Shown here: positions 33,072-44,594 of the stretch, piece by piece | Numbering within the stretch: position 1 is the stretch's first letter | Layout: each line of letters opens with the position of its first letter | Assembly: GCF_043641665.1 (NCBI RefSeq) | Contig: NC_092191.1 | Location: 21,814,566 to 21,878,565, forward strand | DNA length: 64,000 nt | Source: Enoplosus armatus | Taxonomy: Eukaryota; Chordata; Actinopteri; Centrarchiformes; Enoplosidae | Reading direction: 5' to 3' | Made by a program: the position numbers and the translations under genes | The notes under the pieces: model-generated | Told to the model about the DNA's origin: nothing | Seen by the model: the letters and a program-made list of their open reading frames with translations, nothing else | Database searches by the model: none

Positions 33072-33863
33072 TAGTGGTGGGCGGATCGATCCAAATATCG
33101 ATAATATCGATACCAACGTTGGTATTGATATTGATCGATACCAGTGTAATGAGATCGATACTTTAGTTTCAGTTTCTCTCTGAAGCTGCTGCGGTTTCAT
33201 CAAAGAGGCGACCTGGCTGTCTGTGTCTGTGTAAGTGCCGCTGCTGCCACAGCGCGGAGCAGGGACACTTTGCTCCTCCTCCCCCCTCTTGTGTTTTGAT
33301 GTTGTACCATCACGTGACTCAGCGGCGCCAGGCAAACAAGCGAGCAGGCTCAGCCGCCAGGCCCGGCCAGCAGCTCACACACACAAGCAGCACAGAGTCC
33401 AGAAATCCAGAAAAGAAGCGCAATGAAGGGAGAAATTTTATTTAATTTTTGTATTGTAGTTTCTGAACACTATACCTCAAAAAAAATAATTTGTTTTAAT
33501 TTGTTCTCGAGTGATAATTTTGTGCACTTTGTTTATTTAAGAAAAAAAGTCCAAACATGACAATGTATGGGGAAAAATTGTTTTGTGACTGTTCTATTAT
33601 TTCTGAACAAAAACTTTTATTATGAAGTATTTTCTATTTACCTATAAACTTTGCCCAAATTCTGTCCTGGGTTTTAACTAATTAATAATCCAAAGGAAAA
33701 ATCACAAACACTTTAATGGTCATGAAAATTCATTCAGATTTAGCAATTTGATGATGTATCAACCTTAATTATTAAAAAGTATCGGTATCGGTATCGGCGA
33801 TACTGGCCCTGTATTTACTTGGTGTCGGATCGATACCAAATCTTGCAGTATCGCACACCACTA
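33072..33863. mobile_element. Non-autonomous hAT-type element with 8-bp target duplication
   Basis: The element is flanked by a perfect 8-bp direct repeat GAGTGCAG (33,064-33,071 and 33,864-33,871). Its ends form inverted repeats: the left begins TAGTGGTGGGCGGAT and the right, read on the minus strand, TAGTGGTGTGCGATACT. TAGNG ends plus 8-bp duplications are the hallmark of the hAT superfamily. Subterminal regions are packed with GGTATCGAT/ATCGATACC words on both sides (33,085-33,155 and 33,780-33,840), likely transposase-binding sites. The 792-bp interior has a GC-rich left half and an A/T-rich right half and no transposase frame, so mobilisation would need an enzyme from elsewhere. Confidence 0.88.
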
Positions 33864-33956
33864 GAGTGCAGCCTAATGTAAACAGCGCTACAGTGTCTTC
33901 AGTTATACTAAATAAACGTCAGTGTATGTCTAAAAACTCAGACACATTATCTCTTT

Positions 33957-34225
33957 GTGAATCCGACTGCCTCAGAGCCGTTGTTGCACCGCAACGAGAG
34001 CCAGAGATCTGCAACGTGGCGGTGGCAAAATGAGGCTATCGCACGGAGAGAGATCCCAGAGTGCAACGGCAGAGGACAACGGCGTCTTTCAAAAACATCA
34101 ACTCTTGTCAGCGCCTCCGCAATAGATGGAGTGTTGAGAAGACATCCGACGTGACCATGAAACAGCTCTCCAAGGTGCCATTTGAGACAAACTGTGACAG
34201 AGTGAAGGAGCTGCAGCACCAGTAT
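33957..34225 (+). pseudogene. IS630/Tc1-like transposase fossil
   Basis: One frame reads LVSASAIDGVLRRHPT up to about 34,154. The overlapping next frame reads DVTMKQLSKVPFETNCDRVK and ELQHQYVE up to about 34,225. These resemble, in order, the region around VLQRHRVTMKQLYQVPFERN and RVKELRYQYVQ in a common teleost IS630-Tc1-type transposase, just before its first DDE aspartate. A single frameshift near 34,140-34,150 links the pieces. After QYVE the match stops, so the catalytic domain is missing. The recognition is from memory of the family. Confidence 0.55.
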
Positions 34226-34559
34226 GTAGAGGCGGAGCAGTGGCTACACCTAGTATATTGCACAGTGTCCGGGGTTGTACTTTGCATGTTTATACTTGTT
34301 GAAGTTGCAGGGAAGAACACGGAACCGGTTTACTTTCTAAAAACGGATGTTGTATTCTGTTTGTTGCCCAAACAAAACACCCAGAAGCTCCTGCCGTTCT
34401 ACAGAGATCTTAACCCCTGAGGATGAGAGAGGTTTGGTGAGGCGGGACTCACCAAACGCTGCCATTGTGCGTCCGCCAATGCAAATGTCATCGGGGAATG
34501 GTTCGCTGTCCACCAAAGGATGCTGGCGGTGTCCCTTCAACCACGGTGTTCACTTGGGG

Positions 34560-34690
34560 TACCATGAACTGTGGCGACCCCAGTTCAAGTCTGCCGGGGG
34601 ACCTCTGTTGCATCTCTGCTCCCCGTCGCTCTCTCCCCCTCATTTCCTGTCATCCCTTTACTCTTTACTGAAAGAAAGAAAAAAAATAGA
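34560..34690 (+). mobile_element. tRNA-derived SINE remnant
   Basis: CCCAGTTCAAGTCTGCC resembles a pol III B-box. It is followed by a pyrimidine-rich body (CTCTCTCCCCCTCATTTCCT) and an A-rich end with GAAAG/AAAAAAA. This layout is common in teleost tRNA-derived SINEs. The A-box is not clear, so the 5' boundary is approximate. Confidence 0.5.
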
Positions 34691-37220
34691 GGCATAAAAT
34701 GTACCATTTATTTATATACAAAAACTACAAAAGAAGAAAAATGAACAGTGCACTTCGACTGTACGTGAAGGGGAAACTGTAACCACTATGTCACACAAAT
34801 TCACCACACTGCTAATTAACTCGTAGACCTTCCTTTTTTTCTTGATTCTCCGGTTTGTCTCGGTGAGACTGGGGAGCTTAATGCCAATTATGCTCCTTTT
34901 TGACGACTCCTTCTTATCAAGCGGTAGCTGTAAAAATCCCTTTTGACTCTCAAAAAGGTGTCACTTTGACGGCATGGCGGAGATGGCAGATAGCGGCTTC
35001 CTGCCTCCGCGGTAAATCCCTGTTCCACTAGCAATACACGGCCCTTCCTGTAATCTGCCAGATTAACGAGGCTAGCCGGAGCAGCTGCCGGCATAAAACC
35101 CCGGCCTTTTGACACGGACAGCCCGCGATCTATATAGCGCACCACCACAAGTGGTGTGTGAAATGGGACTCAAATTAATCCTCTGACAATTTCAAGTGTA
35201 GACGGGCTCACACACACGTAGCTGTTGTGGTTCAACCGACAGAAACATTCTCAACCATTCTGACATATTTGCAGCCGTATTCAAAGTCCTCCTGGTTCCG
35301 TCCTCTAAATCACAGCCGCTCCCAGGTCAAGGCTTTGGGGACTATGAAACCCTAAAGGTCATCTAGATTTAATGCTGCAGCCCCACGCATCAGGAGTTTA
35401 ATTCTTCCCTATTATAATGATTCATATTGTACCGACCAGTTTTATTTCTGTCAATGGCACGCATTTAATTTATGATATGCCATTTAGTTGCAGTCCAGAT
35501 GAAGAACTGTTGACATGCATCAGGCTCCCAAAGCCATTTCAGAGGTGCTCTGGGGTTTGGAAGGAAAAACAAAACAACAAAGAAGGAATATATTGAGAAG
35601 AAATAAAAGCAAACACATGAATTATCCCAACAGCCTACATCCTGTGAGACTATGAAGGCAGTGACTTCGGAGCAGTTGTGTGTATCTGCTGTCAGTAATT
35701 TTAGATGGGTCTTCTTGTGGCATCGTGTTGTCTCTGACACTGACAGCGAGTCTGAAGAGAATCTGGCTTGAACGCTTCCTAAGGAACACCTCACGATGTT
35801 TTCAACACCTCGCTGTGACGGCCTGAGGCTATGAACACACAAAGCGAGAGAGCGAGAAGAGAGAGAGAAAATAGGCCCGACTGGAGACAATAAGGGAAAG
35901 AAGAGGAACGGGGCCATAGGTGAGGAAAGCAAAGGAAAAAAATCCACATGGGAGGGGGGGAGGGGGGGGGGGGGCAGAAAAGCAGACAAGACAGACCTCT
36001 ACGATTGAGCAGAGTCACCAGTCATCAGTCTCAGTGGGGAATCTGGTCAGATGTTGTCGGGGGGGGCTTGTGCACACATTCAACATTCTGCTTTCTCCCG
36101 CCGTGTGTTACATGCAACAGCGAGCTGGGGGACACACACGAGACAAGGGAATCGTGGGATATGATATATGATTTGTGCGTTTGTGATTGGTTTTCTGCCT
36201 GTATCTGAAAATTCTACTCCAACAGATTTTGGCTCGTCCTCCCTACTTGGTTACACAATGCTAAAAAAAACAAAAAACAGCAACTGCTCAATCACAAAAA
36301 AATAGACACAAAAAGAACACAGGCCCTTCAACGGACTGTCGCTCACCTCCAGCATGCGTTAGGAAGGGATGTGTGAGGCTGGGGTCGCCGTGGTAACCGG
36401 CAGGCAAGCGGCCAGAGCCGAGCCTTCAGGTGGCCGCGGCCGGAGAAGATGTATGGGCATATTCCCCCGAGGCTGGGCTTCTCACGGCCAATGCAAAGGC
36501 AATAAATCTTCCTGTGTCCTTTTTCGAAACATGAAAAAATCTATTAGATATATTCCTATATATCACCCCGCGCTGCGTGACGCAAAAGCGTGTCTCAATT
36601 CTACTATGAACCAATGCCAGAAGTGCGGAATGTGGAACCGAAAGTCTCCTCGTGGAGCCTTAAAATGTATGTTTTATTGAAATAAAATGTGGCCTGATGC
36701 CCCAGTTGTTAAAAGCACCAATTCAAAGAAGCGTCTTGTGTAATAAAAGGAGACAAATCGGCAGATTTTTCAGTGGGGTTTTTTTTTTCTGATGACGTCC
36801 CCTTTGGCGCCTACATGGGCTTACGTGTTGTGTGATATTGTTGTGCGATATTGCTAATAGGCTAGGCCCAGATAATTCCTGTGACATTTGCACAGGCATT
36901 CCTCTGGCCTTACTCTGGGCCGATAGCAGGGCGGGTCGGGCTTTTCTTTTCTTTGATATTTTAAGCCCCCTTTTCTCTGGCTTCGTATATCTGCCCGTGA
37001 AATTAAACCTATGGTGGTGGAAGTACAGTGCAACTCTTATTGTTTCTAAGTGTAGCACTTTTCAGCATACTTGATGAAGATGATGCGCTTGCATGATACC
37101 TGGGTTGTAGCCACGTGGTTGAATTAACTTATTCCAAGTCGCTTTGGATGAACCTGCCAGCTAAATGATTGTAATGGAGGTATACGTTCTGTGTGTAAAG
37201 CTAACTCTTTGATTTCAATT
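34691..37220. other. Non-coding stretch, no gene seen
   Basis: No domain-bearing frame. The minus-strand frame at 35,465-35,989 is leucine/serine/proline-rich because of pyrimidine-rich DNA and is not considered a gene. G-rich tracts lie at 35,952-35,974. A small perfect hairpin (CACCAC, AA, GTGGTG) lies at about 35,141-35,154. Confidence 0.5.
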
Positions 37221-37630
37221 TAAACGAGACTAAAAGTGCACGGCCGTGCTAGCAGCTCGTGGACACAGCGGCGCTTTGAGCTAAATGCGAAAGTCAGCAT
37301 GCCCACAACATCCTCGCAATACCAATGCTAACATGCGGACGTTGAGCGGGTGCAGCGTTTAACGTACTCACCGGCTTGGCTTGGCGGGTTAGCACGCCAC
37401 CATCTGCTAATTAGCACTAAACACAGAGCACAGCTGAGGCTGCTGGGAACGTCATCGGCTTGGCGGGGAATTTGAAGCACACGTCATTGTTGATCTATCG
37501 AGCAGTTGATGTTTCAAACCAGGAACGTCGACCTCATGGTGATGCAAGACGCCGCCGCAGCGAGGAAGTTTTACACCAATCCCCCCAATAGTTCTTGAGA
37601 TATTTCACTCAAAACAAAACAAAAATCACC
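37221..37630 (-). repeat. Dispersed repeat family A, copy 3 (minus orientation)
   Basis: GCGCTTTGAGCTAAATGCGA, ATGCTAACATGCGGAC, GCTAATTAGCACTAAACAC and CACAGCTGAGGCTGCTGG are complements of family A blocks and are in reverse order. The right part ends at TTCTTGAGATATTTCACTC. The copy is diverged. Confidence 0.7.
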
Positions 37631-39320
37631 AAAGTCAAATTTTCTGTGTGGGCAAACTGTGATTAATTGGCATCTCACTCACCCCCCTCTTAGTTTTGAA
37701 GTAAAGGACAGTTTATGTCATACAATTGAGAGTGACGGAGCTTAGAGCGATGAAGGCAGCTGAGTGGGAGATGAATGACCCGAGTGGCTGAGTTGCCAAC
37801 TCTCCAGAGTACATCCGCATGAATCCGGGTTACATTTGTAAATGCATCTCGCTTCTCTCGTTTTCAGCCTGCGTCCAGACTATAACCGTGTTTTCCTCCC
37901 CGCAAAATCGGAGAATTTCTGAAATAGATTGTGAAAATCTAAAAAAAACAAAAACGCTCAGTTCTTGTTTTAGTCTCTGCAGGGAAAACTGAGCTTTTGC
38001 AAAGCCATGACTGCCCAGTGAGGGTTGGGGGGGGGGGTTAGAGCTTCGAGTGATGAAGGAGAATTGAGCATGAGATGTCATGAAGTCGTTGCCACTGTGC
38101 TACTGACAGAAAGACAACCTGTGCAGAAAGACTTGCCGGAACTCTCACTCTACATGATGCAAGCTGCCATCATTTGTTGGTATCCACTGTTCTATGTCTC
38201 ACCCTCAGTGTTACACCCCCCCCCCCCCCCTCCTCTCTGTTAAGGTGTGAACGAGACACCTCTGCCTCCGAGGTGACACCAGCACAGCACATCTCCAACA
38301 CAAAGGAAGATTTACCTGGAGACATTTGCAGCTTCAGCCGTGTAATATCCCCGACAACAAGAGCCCCCGCCTGGCTGGCTGCAAACACTTGAGACGCAAT
38401 AAGCCAAATGGGAAATTACATTACAGCAGCTAAGTTATGCTAACTTCAGCGCTGGGAGTTTCCTATCCAATTCCGTCGGATCGGTCCCGTTTGCAGGCTC
38501 CTAATATTGAGTTTGGAATTCAGCACAGGGCTCTCGGACTCAGACGAGGTCATCACGCACATCTTGAACTGAAATTCAAGGGCGCAAACTATTGAGTCAG
38601 TCCACGGCCCCGCTGGGAATGTGTCGATATCATTTCAGAGACTTTCACACTGAGACGTTGAATAATCACCGTCATGTCTCAACTTTAAACTTATTTTTAT
38701 GTTGTTGTAGACTGAAGCTATTAGTGTCACATTCTGGTCAAAGTCGACCAAATCATCCAGTTATCCAACTGCAGGGCAATTGTGGTGCAGCCAGTCTTTT
38801 TGTTTTTTTGTTATTGTCACCCTAGAATGTTAGCTATAGACTACATGCATGTTTTGGCTTCACGCTGTGGGGTTTCTCCATCCCCCAGCAGATGATGTAA
38901 TGCACCTTAAAAAGGGCAGCCCCACCAGTTTTGCACATGACGCTCAGTTTACTAGTCATGGAGAGTACTGCTCGGCCTGTGAGCAGTGCCTTCTGTGGCT
39001 CAAGAGAACCTTTTAAAGTCAAGGGTTTAACGGAGAGCCAAGGCGTCTCGAGATATGGGCATTTAACAAGCAAGACACTACAGAGCTGCATTATGGGAAC
39101 TGCAGGATCTTACATTTTTGGAGCTAAATTCAGCTAGATGTTCATTCACACAAAACAGGTCTGCCAGATGTTCACTGACGGCACATTTCATTCATTTTCC
39201 TTCAGCACATCGCTTGTAGCAACCAAAGCATGTTTAACGTCGTGTGTGGTTATGTTAGGCGCTCACCGCACTTTGCAATATCTACCAGATGGTTTGGCAC
39301 AACATTTTATACATTTGTAA
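37631..39320. other. Non-coding stretch, no gene seen
   Basis: Contains G and C tracts (about 38,026-38,037 and 38,215-38,230) and unrecognised single-copy-looking sequence. Overlapping opposed frames at 38,170-38,392 are chance. Confidence 0.5.
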
Positions 39321-39570
39321 TGAATCCTTATGTTTTATCTAGCACCATCATCCGGTCAAAATTGTAAATTGTCCCATGCTTTGTTTTATGACCACATAGC
39401 TGCAAAACTAATGACATTTCAATAGCCTCCCCTGCACTTGGCGCTAACGTGCTAAACTAAGACGGTGACCATTAATTACACCTGCGAAACATCTGCATGT
39501 TAGCATAGTCATTATGAGCATGTTAGCCTGCTGATGTTAGCATTTAGCTCAAAGCACATGGCTGTGGGCA
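39321..39570 (+). repeat. Dispersed repeat family A, copy 4 (plus orientation)
   Basis: CTAGCACCATCATCCGGTCA, TTTGTTTTATGACCACAT, GTGCTAAACTAAGACGGTGA and GCATTTAGCTCAAAGCAC match family A in order. The CAGCTGTACTTTGTG block is shortened to CACTTGGCGC. Confidence 0.75.
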
Positions 39571-41712
39571 AAAACGGCGGAAAAGGAAACTGCATATGCA
39601 TACTCTTTTTTTTGGAATTTGTGTTTGCAATTCAATCCTGAAACCTAAATAAGACTCGCTTGAATTCAAGCAAATACATTTTCACAATTTTCAAAAGTAG
39701 TAGGCTAACTTCCACTGGAGTGCACATAATGCATAGTGTCCACCTCGGGCATAACAAGAGACACACCAGTAATGCCACTACAACTGGCATTAAATACAAT
39801 ATATATATAATATACATACAAATAATAGAGATATTTGAAATAGTTGCAACTGCAACTTATATTTTTTGGCCTTGGGTCTGCTGGCTACAATTAAAAATTG
39901 TGATATAGGAGGCGATTATGGACGCATAATACACAACATACACAACAGCTTGTCGGCGTGGCTTGTCGTTGCGTCAGTTCCTCCTTCACCACAGAAGAAA
40001 GGACAACAGTGGGTAGGAAAGACTGTGACACGTGACCTTGGCTTTTGTTCACAACTCAATGTTTTATTCATGTTAGACCACTATCTAAAACACAGGTAGT
40101 CATTAACAAGGTACCGGTAATTAGCAACCTGGAGACGTCTGAGAAGGGTCCGGTCAATTACTGCACGGAGCTGTGGTTCGCAAAGTGCTTAGACTGGCGA
40201 AAAGGAAAGTCCCAGTGCCCTTTTTCACGCCCCCCCCCCCCCCCCCCCCCCCCCCGGCTCGGTAAAATGCAGCATGTAGCCCTCACGCCATATGTTATCA
40301 CACTGCCCTCAGCCTACGGTTTGACGGCAGAGCGGCTGATAAGGGTGACGTGGCGCAGTGCAACACTTCAGATCCTGACGATATTCTCAGATGTTAGAAG
40401 AGGAGCTGACGCCAAAAAGGGAAGGGCACGAGCACAATATCCGAGGTGAGCATCAGATATGTGCACTTTTTACACAATCAAAAATCCGTTTTTAATGAAA
40501 GCCACACCCTTTCACACAAGTGTGGAGATTAGTGCCAAATGATTCAGAGCATGGTGACCTCTGCGTCGTCGGCCCTCCCTATCCCTCTACACCCCCCAAG
40601 AACCAAGAACCCGCCCCAACAGTCTCTCTCCGTCTTTCTCTTGTCTCTGCACATTCATGAAGTCCCACTAGATTCATTTTTCCTTCGCAAGTTGACATTC
40701 TCGACTCACTTGGAAGCGACCCCCACCCCCCCCCATCAAATCTCGCCTTCTCTTGTCTTTCCGTTGCCCGCAATCGCTGAGATCCCCTTTGCGTTACGTA
40801 CGGACTCCTTAACTCTGATGCTCTCTTTATTGGATACAACTGCAATCTGTGACGAATGCAAAACTCCAAATTTAGACACATTGGAATGATTCTAAAAAAA
40901 AATAAATCATGCGGCGTATGTTTGTTTTTTGTGTTCACAACCGGATTCATTAGCATCCAAAAAGGTTTCAGATGGGACTGTGAGTGTCCTCATGTACATC
41001 TCTGTGTCCCCTCCCTTATTGCAAGAAGACGAACTTGGCCAAGGTGAGTGGGAGCCCCGGCTTGGGTGTGTGTGTGTGTGTGGGGGGGCTCCTAAACATT
41101 TTAACAGCTCCGCGCACACACACACACACACACACACAGGACTTCTAATGAGGAGGGAAACTGCCGCGTCATGCTTCTCACTGTCTGTGTCACTTTGCTC
41201 CCATTTCTCCACTCTGCAGCATTTGACGACGCGGCCAAAATGTTATTACTTTTAATGATGGCATCGGCTGTCAGTTTATTATGTGCCTTAATTTGGCTCT
41301 ATATAGGTTCAGAAAACAGAATCCCCGGTCGCCTTTTTCAAAGAAAAAAAAAAAGAATCTACTTTAATGAATGTTTGTTGGCTGAGGTGCCTGAGAAATC
41401 TGTGAAAATCACCAAACACACAGTGGCAATAATGTTGCCTTGTGCATACACACACACACGCACACACACACACGCCACTGCAGCCTCAGAGGGAATACAT
41501 GTGCCTGCGCACGCTCCCACAAGCGGTCCAATCATATATACCCCCACCCCCCCATGTGCTGATTTATTTGTGCGAGATGAAGTGCATTGATCGCGGCGTT
41601 CCCTGCTCCATCGACCCGAGCCAATAGTGTGCAAAGTTATCAGCAGCAACCAACACGCACTGTTCAATGTCTGGCTACTAAAGTGCTGCCCCGCTACCAC
41701 TGTGGTCTCAGC
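39571..41712. other. Non-coding stretch with microsatellites and a 26-base C tract
   Basis: The C homopolymer spans 40,230-40,255. (TG)n at 41,065-41,082 with a following G run and (CA)n at 41,113-41,139 are in opposite orientation and could pair. A further CA tract is at 41,447-41,473. Open frames through these tracts are artefacts of dinucleotide repeats. Confidence 0.55.
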
Positions 41713-42505
41713 ATTGGTGGAAGAAGTATTTAAATGTTTCACTGGGGCAAAAGTATCACTAGCACAATGTAAAAAGTAGTTCTTCATGCAAAATGTACAT
41801 AAAGGATCGAACGTTAAAGTACTCGTTCTGCAGTAAAATGTCCCCTGTGGATGATTATACTTACATACTAAATGATAAAATATCTGACACTGATGAAAGG
41901 AGCATTTAATTTGTGTAGCTGGTAGAGGTGGAGCTAGCAGTAGTGGTGTCTAGTATCTCCTTTATATACACAGATGGGTCGTTTCGTCCGCTGGTTCCCA
42001 ATATAGAGGGGTCGGGAACCTCCATAGGGGTCATAAGATAAATTAGAAGTGTTGTGAGATGAGTAATGGGGTATGGAAAGACAGTTTTGCTGAAATATTC
42101 AAATCAAATCAAACAATCTGAGAGGTTTTGCGGGGAAATGTTTCTTTGGTGCAATTGCCAACAACTCATAGACGTCTGAAATGTGACAAGGGGCCCCAAC
42201 TAGACACCACTCCTTTAGTAAGAACCTACAAGCCAAAGAGGTCAGAAACCACTGCTTTATTCTTCAGTCAGTGTATTTTATTTCATTATAGGTATCATAT
42301 ATATTTTCTAATGTAAGACTTTAATCTGAAGAGTAACTATATCTGTCAAACAAATGTAGTCGAGTAAAAAGTACAACATTTCCCCATGAAGTGCAGTGAA
42401 GTAGAAGTATAAAGTCGCGAAACATGGAAACGCTCCAGTACAAGTACTTCAAAATTGTACTAGCATAGTACACGAGTAAACGTACTTGCTTTTCTTCTTC
42501 TAACA
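41713..42505. mobile_element. Short DNA element of the GGTGGAAGAAGTA family, interrupted
   Basis: The left end TTGGTGGAAGAAGTATTTAA, then GTACTCGTTCTGCAGTAAAA and TGTCCCCTGTGGATGATTAT, and the right part AGTCGAGTAAAAAGTACAAC and CGAGTAAACGTACTTGC, match a widespread teleost repeat dense in AAGTAC/GTACTT words. The ends are roughly inverted repeats (GGTGGAAGAAGTA against the complement of the right end, AGAAGAAAAGCAAGTAC). It has no coding capacity. The middle is replaced by a different element. Confidence 0.65.
41990..42254. mobile_element. Second element nested inside the 41.7-kb element
   Basis: The segment starts GCTGGTTCCCAATATAGAG and ends GGTCAGAAACCACTG, whose complement begins CAGTGGTTTCTGACC. 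Short inverted ends around (C)TGGTT are therefore suggested. It contains GGGTCGGGAACCTCC and GGGGTCATAAGATAAATT, words of another common teleost repeat. It separates two halves of the enclosing element, so it inserted later. No target duplication was identified. Confidence 0.5.
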
Positions 42506-43021
42506 CATTTTTAAACGCGGTTGTGTTTTGCGCTTCTTCACCGCGCACCTCCTTTTCGTAGATAGGCTAGCAAGGCTACCGAAAGCCCGCGCACTGACGC
42601 CTTAGCGCTCTTTCTCAGCCACCTTGCTTGACAAAATATTGTCGTAGAGAAAATGCAGATGAAATCGAGGCAGGGCTGTCGACGGCCGCTTACGCAAGTC
42701 TTGCATCGCCGTATTTCGCCGATTATCTTGAGAGGCGTCGAGGCGTGCAGTTCCCACCGCGGCTTCCATGTTGACTGAAAAGGGCGTCGTGCAGAATCGC
42801 ATTTGTTGATTCCGGCAAAACAAATCAACATAACCCCCTTCTCAAAAACAAAAAATTGTTACAGTGGTATGCAATAAAGTAATTAACACTCCTCCTCCAC
42901 CTACTGCCACCACACATTGTCAAGTCATTGATTGACCGACCAACCAACGCGTTTTCCCTTCCACTGAGTGTGTGTGCATGTATGCATTTTTCTATTTATG
43001 AGCTTGCAAAGATGAAATTAG

Positions 43022-43066
<45 letters not shown>

Positions 43067-44060
43067 TGAATGGCGTGTGTCTGCCATTGTGTATCTTAGC
43101 TAATGCAGTGGCACGGAGCTAATTACAAAAGCGTTGATCTACCTCAAATGAACCGTCTCGTCGGCCCTCCCCTCAGCCTGCAGCTCGCCACCAACAACAA
43201 GGACGAGTGTGCGCATTTGTGTGTGTGTGTGGTTTATGTACGTGTACATTGCATGCTTCATTATTCTTAGCCTACAACAATGGTGTTAGTGTTACGGAGC
43301 ACGGAAGCTGTTGTTGTTGGGGTGGTGATTGACAGCCTCGTGACCGAGCTGATGTGCAGATGTGATGAATAAAACAAACGTCCTTTTAGACCTCACGCAC
43401 TTGTTTGCAGGCGTCTGAGTGTGTGTGTGTGTGTGTTTGTTCGAACGCTTTCTTGCATAGGAAAACTCACATGCACTCATTGTAAGCTCCCATAGAGTCT
43501 CCGGCTCAGTACAGAGGTTTATCCATTTATCCAGCTGGCCTGCAGACTCCACACTCTTATTGATTACAGTTTGAATTAAATAGATTGCCTCATTACTGGG
43601 GTACTGACAGCAATACCAGGTGGTAACATGCACAATGGCTAATGTTTGGGCTACTATTTATCTTGTAACGCATGTATCTGTTTAACAGAGATACAATAGA
43701 ACTAGCCAAAAGGAACAGATAAGTGCTGGTGTACCCGGTTGCAAGGCCTGTGGTCAGCACAAAACATGACAATATCAGCACTCGGCGGATCACTGAGGTA
43801 TATAGACCCTCTTTCTCTCACTGCCAAGCTCCATGCTCTGACTCATTCGGAATGGTGAGCGGTGTAATTGGTCAATTTAAATAGCCGGGTGTTAATAAAT
43901 AGCTGCAAGCGTTCTGTTTGTCTGTGTCAGGGAAATGTGCTGAATGAGAAATATATAAGCATGTATATGCATTACACCGGGGATACTCAACTTGCTCTTT
44001 CCGGCCGCCACTTTCGCAAAATGACAGGAGGCCTCAGGCCTTTCTGCCAGAAAGCCTTTC
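42506..44060. other. Non-coding stretch, no gene seen
   Basis: Contains a long TG microsatellite (43,024-43,064) and smaller TG runs at about 43,218-43,231 and 43,418-43,436. The minus-strand frames at 42,538-42,831 have no recognisable domain. Confidence 0.5.
43024..43064. repeat. (TG)n microsatellite
   Basis: About 20 uninterrupted TG units. Confidence 0.95.
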
Positions 44061-44200
44061 GAACACGTGGTTAATGTCGCGAAACGGTCACATGTTGGTT
44101 AGGTTTCGGCACCAAAACTACTTGGTTAGGTTTAGGAAAAGGTCGTGGTCTGGGTTAGAATAATGAGTCAACGTCAAGGACATCATTTAATCATTTCATT
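44061..44200 (+). repeat. Dispersed repeat family B, copy 2
   Basis: ATGTTGGTTAGGTTTCGGCA, CAAAACTACTTGGTTAGGTT and TAGGAAAAGGTCGTGGTCTG follow the same skeleton as the copies at 18.7 and 47.3 kb. Confidence 0.6.
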
Positions 44201-44594
44201 GACATTGTGAATTAGAAAACAGTCGGCGGGTTACCGGGAGTCCTATCGTGTGCCAGATTTGGGCCATAAGTATCACTGCATTATACGGATGAATAATTAT
44301 TTTGCAAGATAACCATGTTGCTGACTTTCAATTAGTGACAAACACCAGACTGTGCCTGAACCAGATTTCCCCTGCCACGGCAGCAGCAATGATATTTCAC
44401 ATGTAAGGGGTTATTTACTAAGGGTGTGGTCATGTTTATGGTGCTCATATTGTACAAGGTTTCACTACGTGCTTCTCAACAAAGAACATAAACACGTAAA
44501 TAAAATGAAGCAAGTGGTTGTAATCAATACTAATTACAGCTGAGCTAAAAAGGAGAGTGAACATTGGGCTCACAGGATGTAGGCTGTTCGGATA

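Noticed and set aside
35465..35989. 174-codon minus-strand frame with Pro/Ser/Leu/Phe runs
   Set aside because: Composition follows a pyrimidine-rich strand and a G tract; no domain, signal peptide or splice site was convincing.
41171..41590. Exon-like hydrophobic frame preceded by CCACTCTGCAG
   Set aside because: The acceptor-like site is good, but the frame soon enters an A tract and a CA microsatellite, and no homology is recognised.
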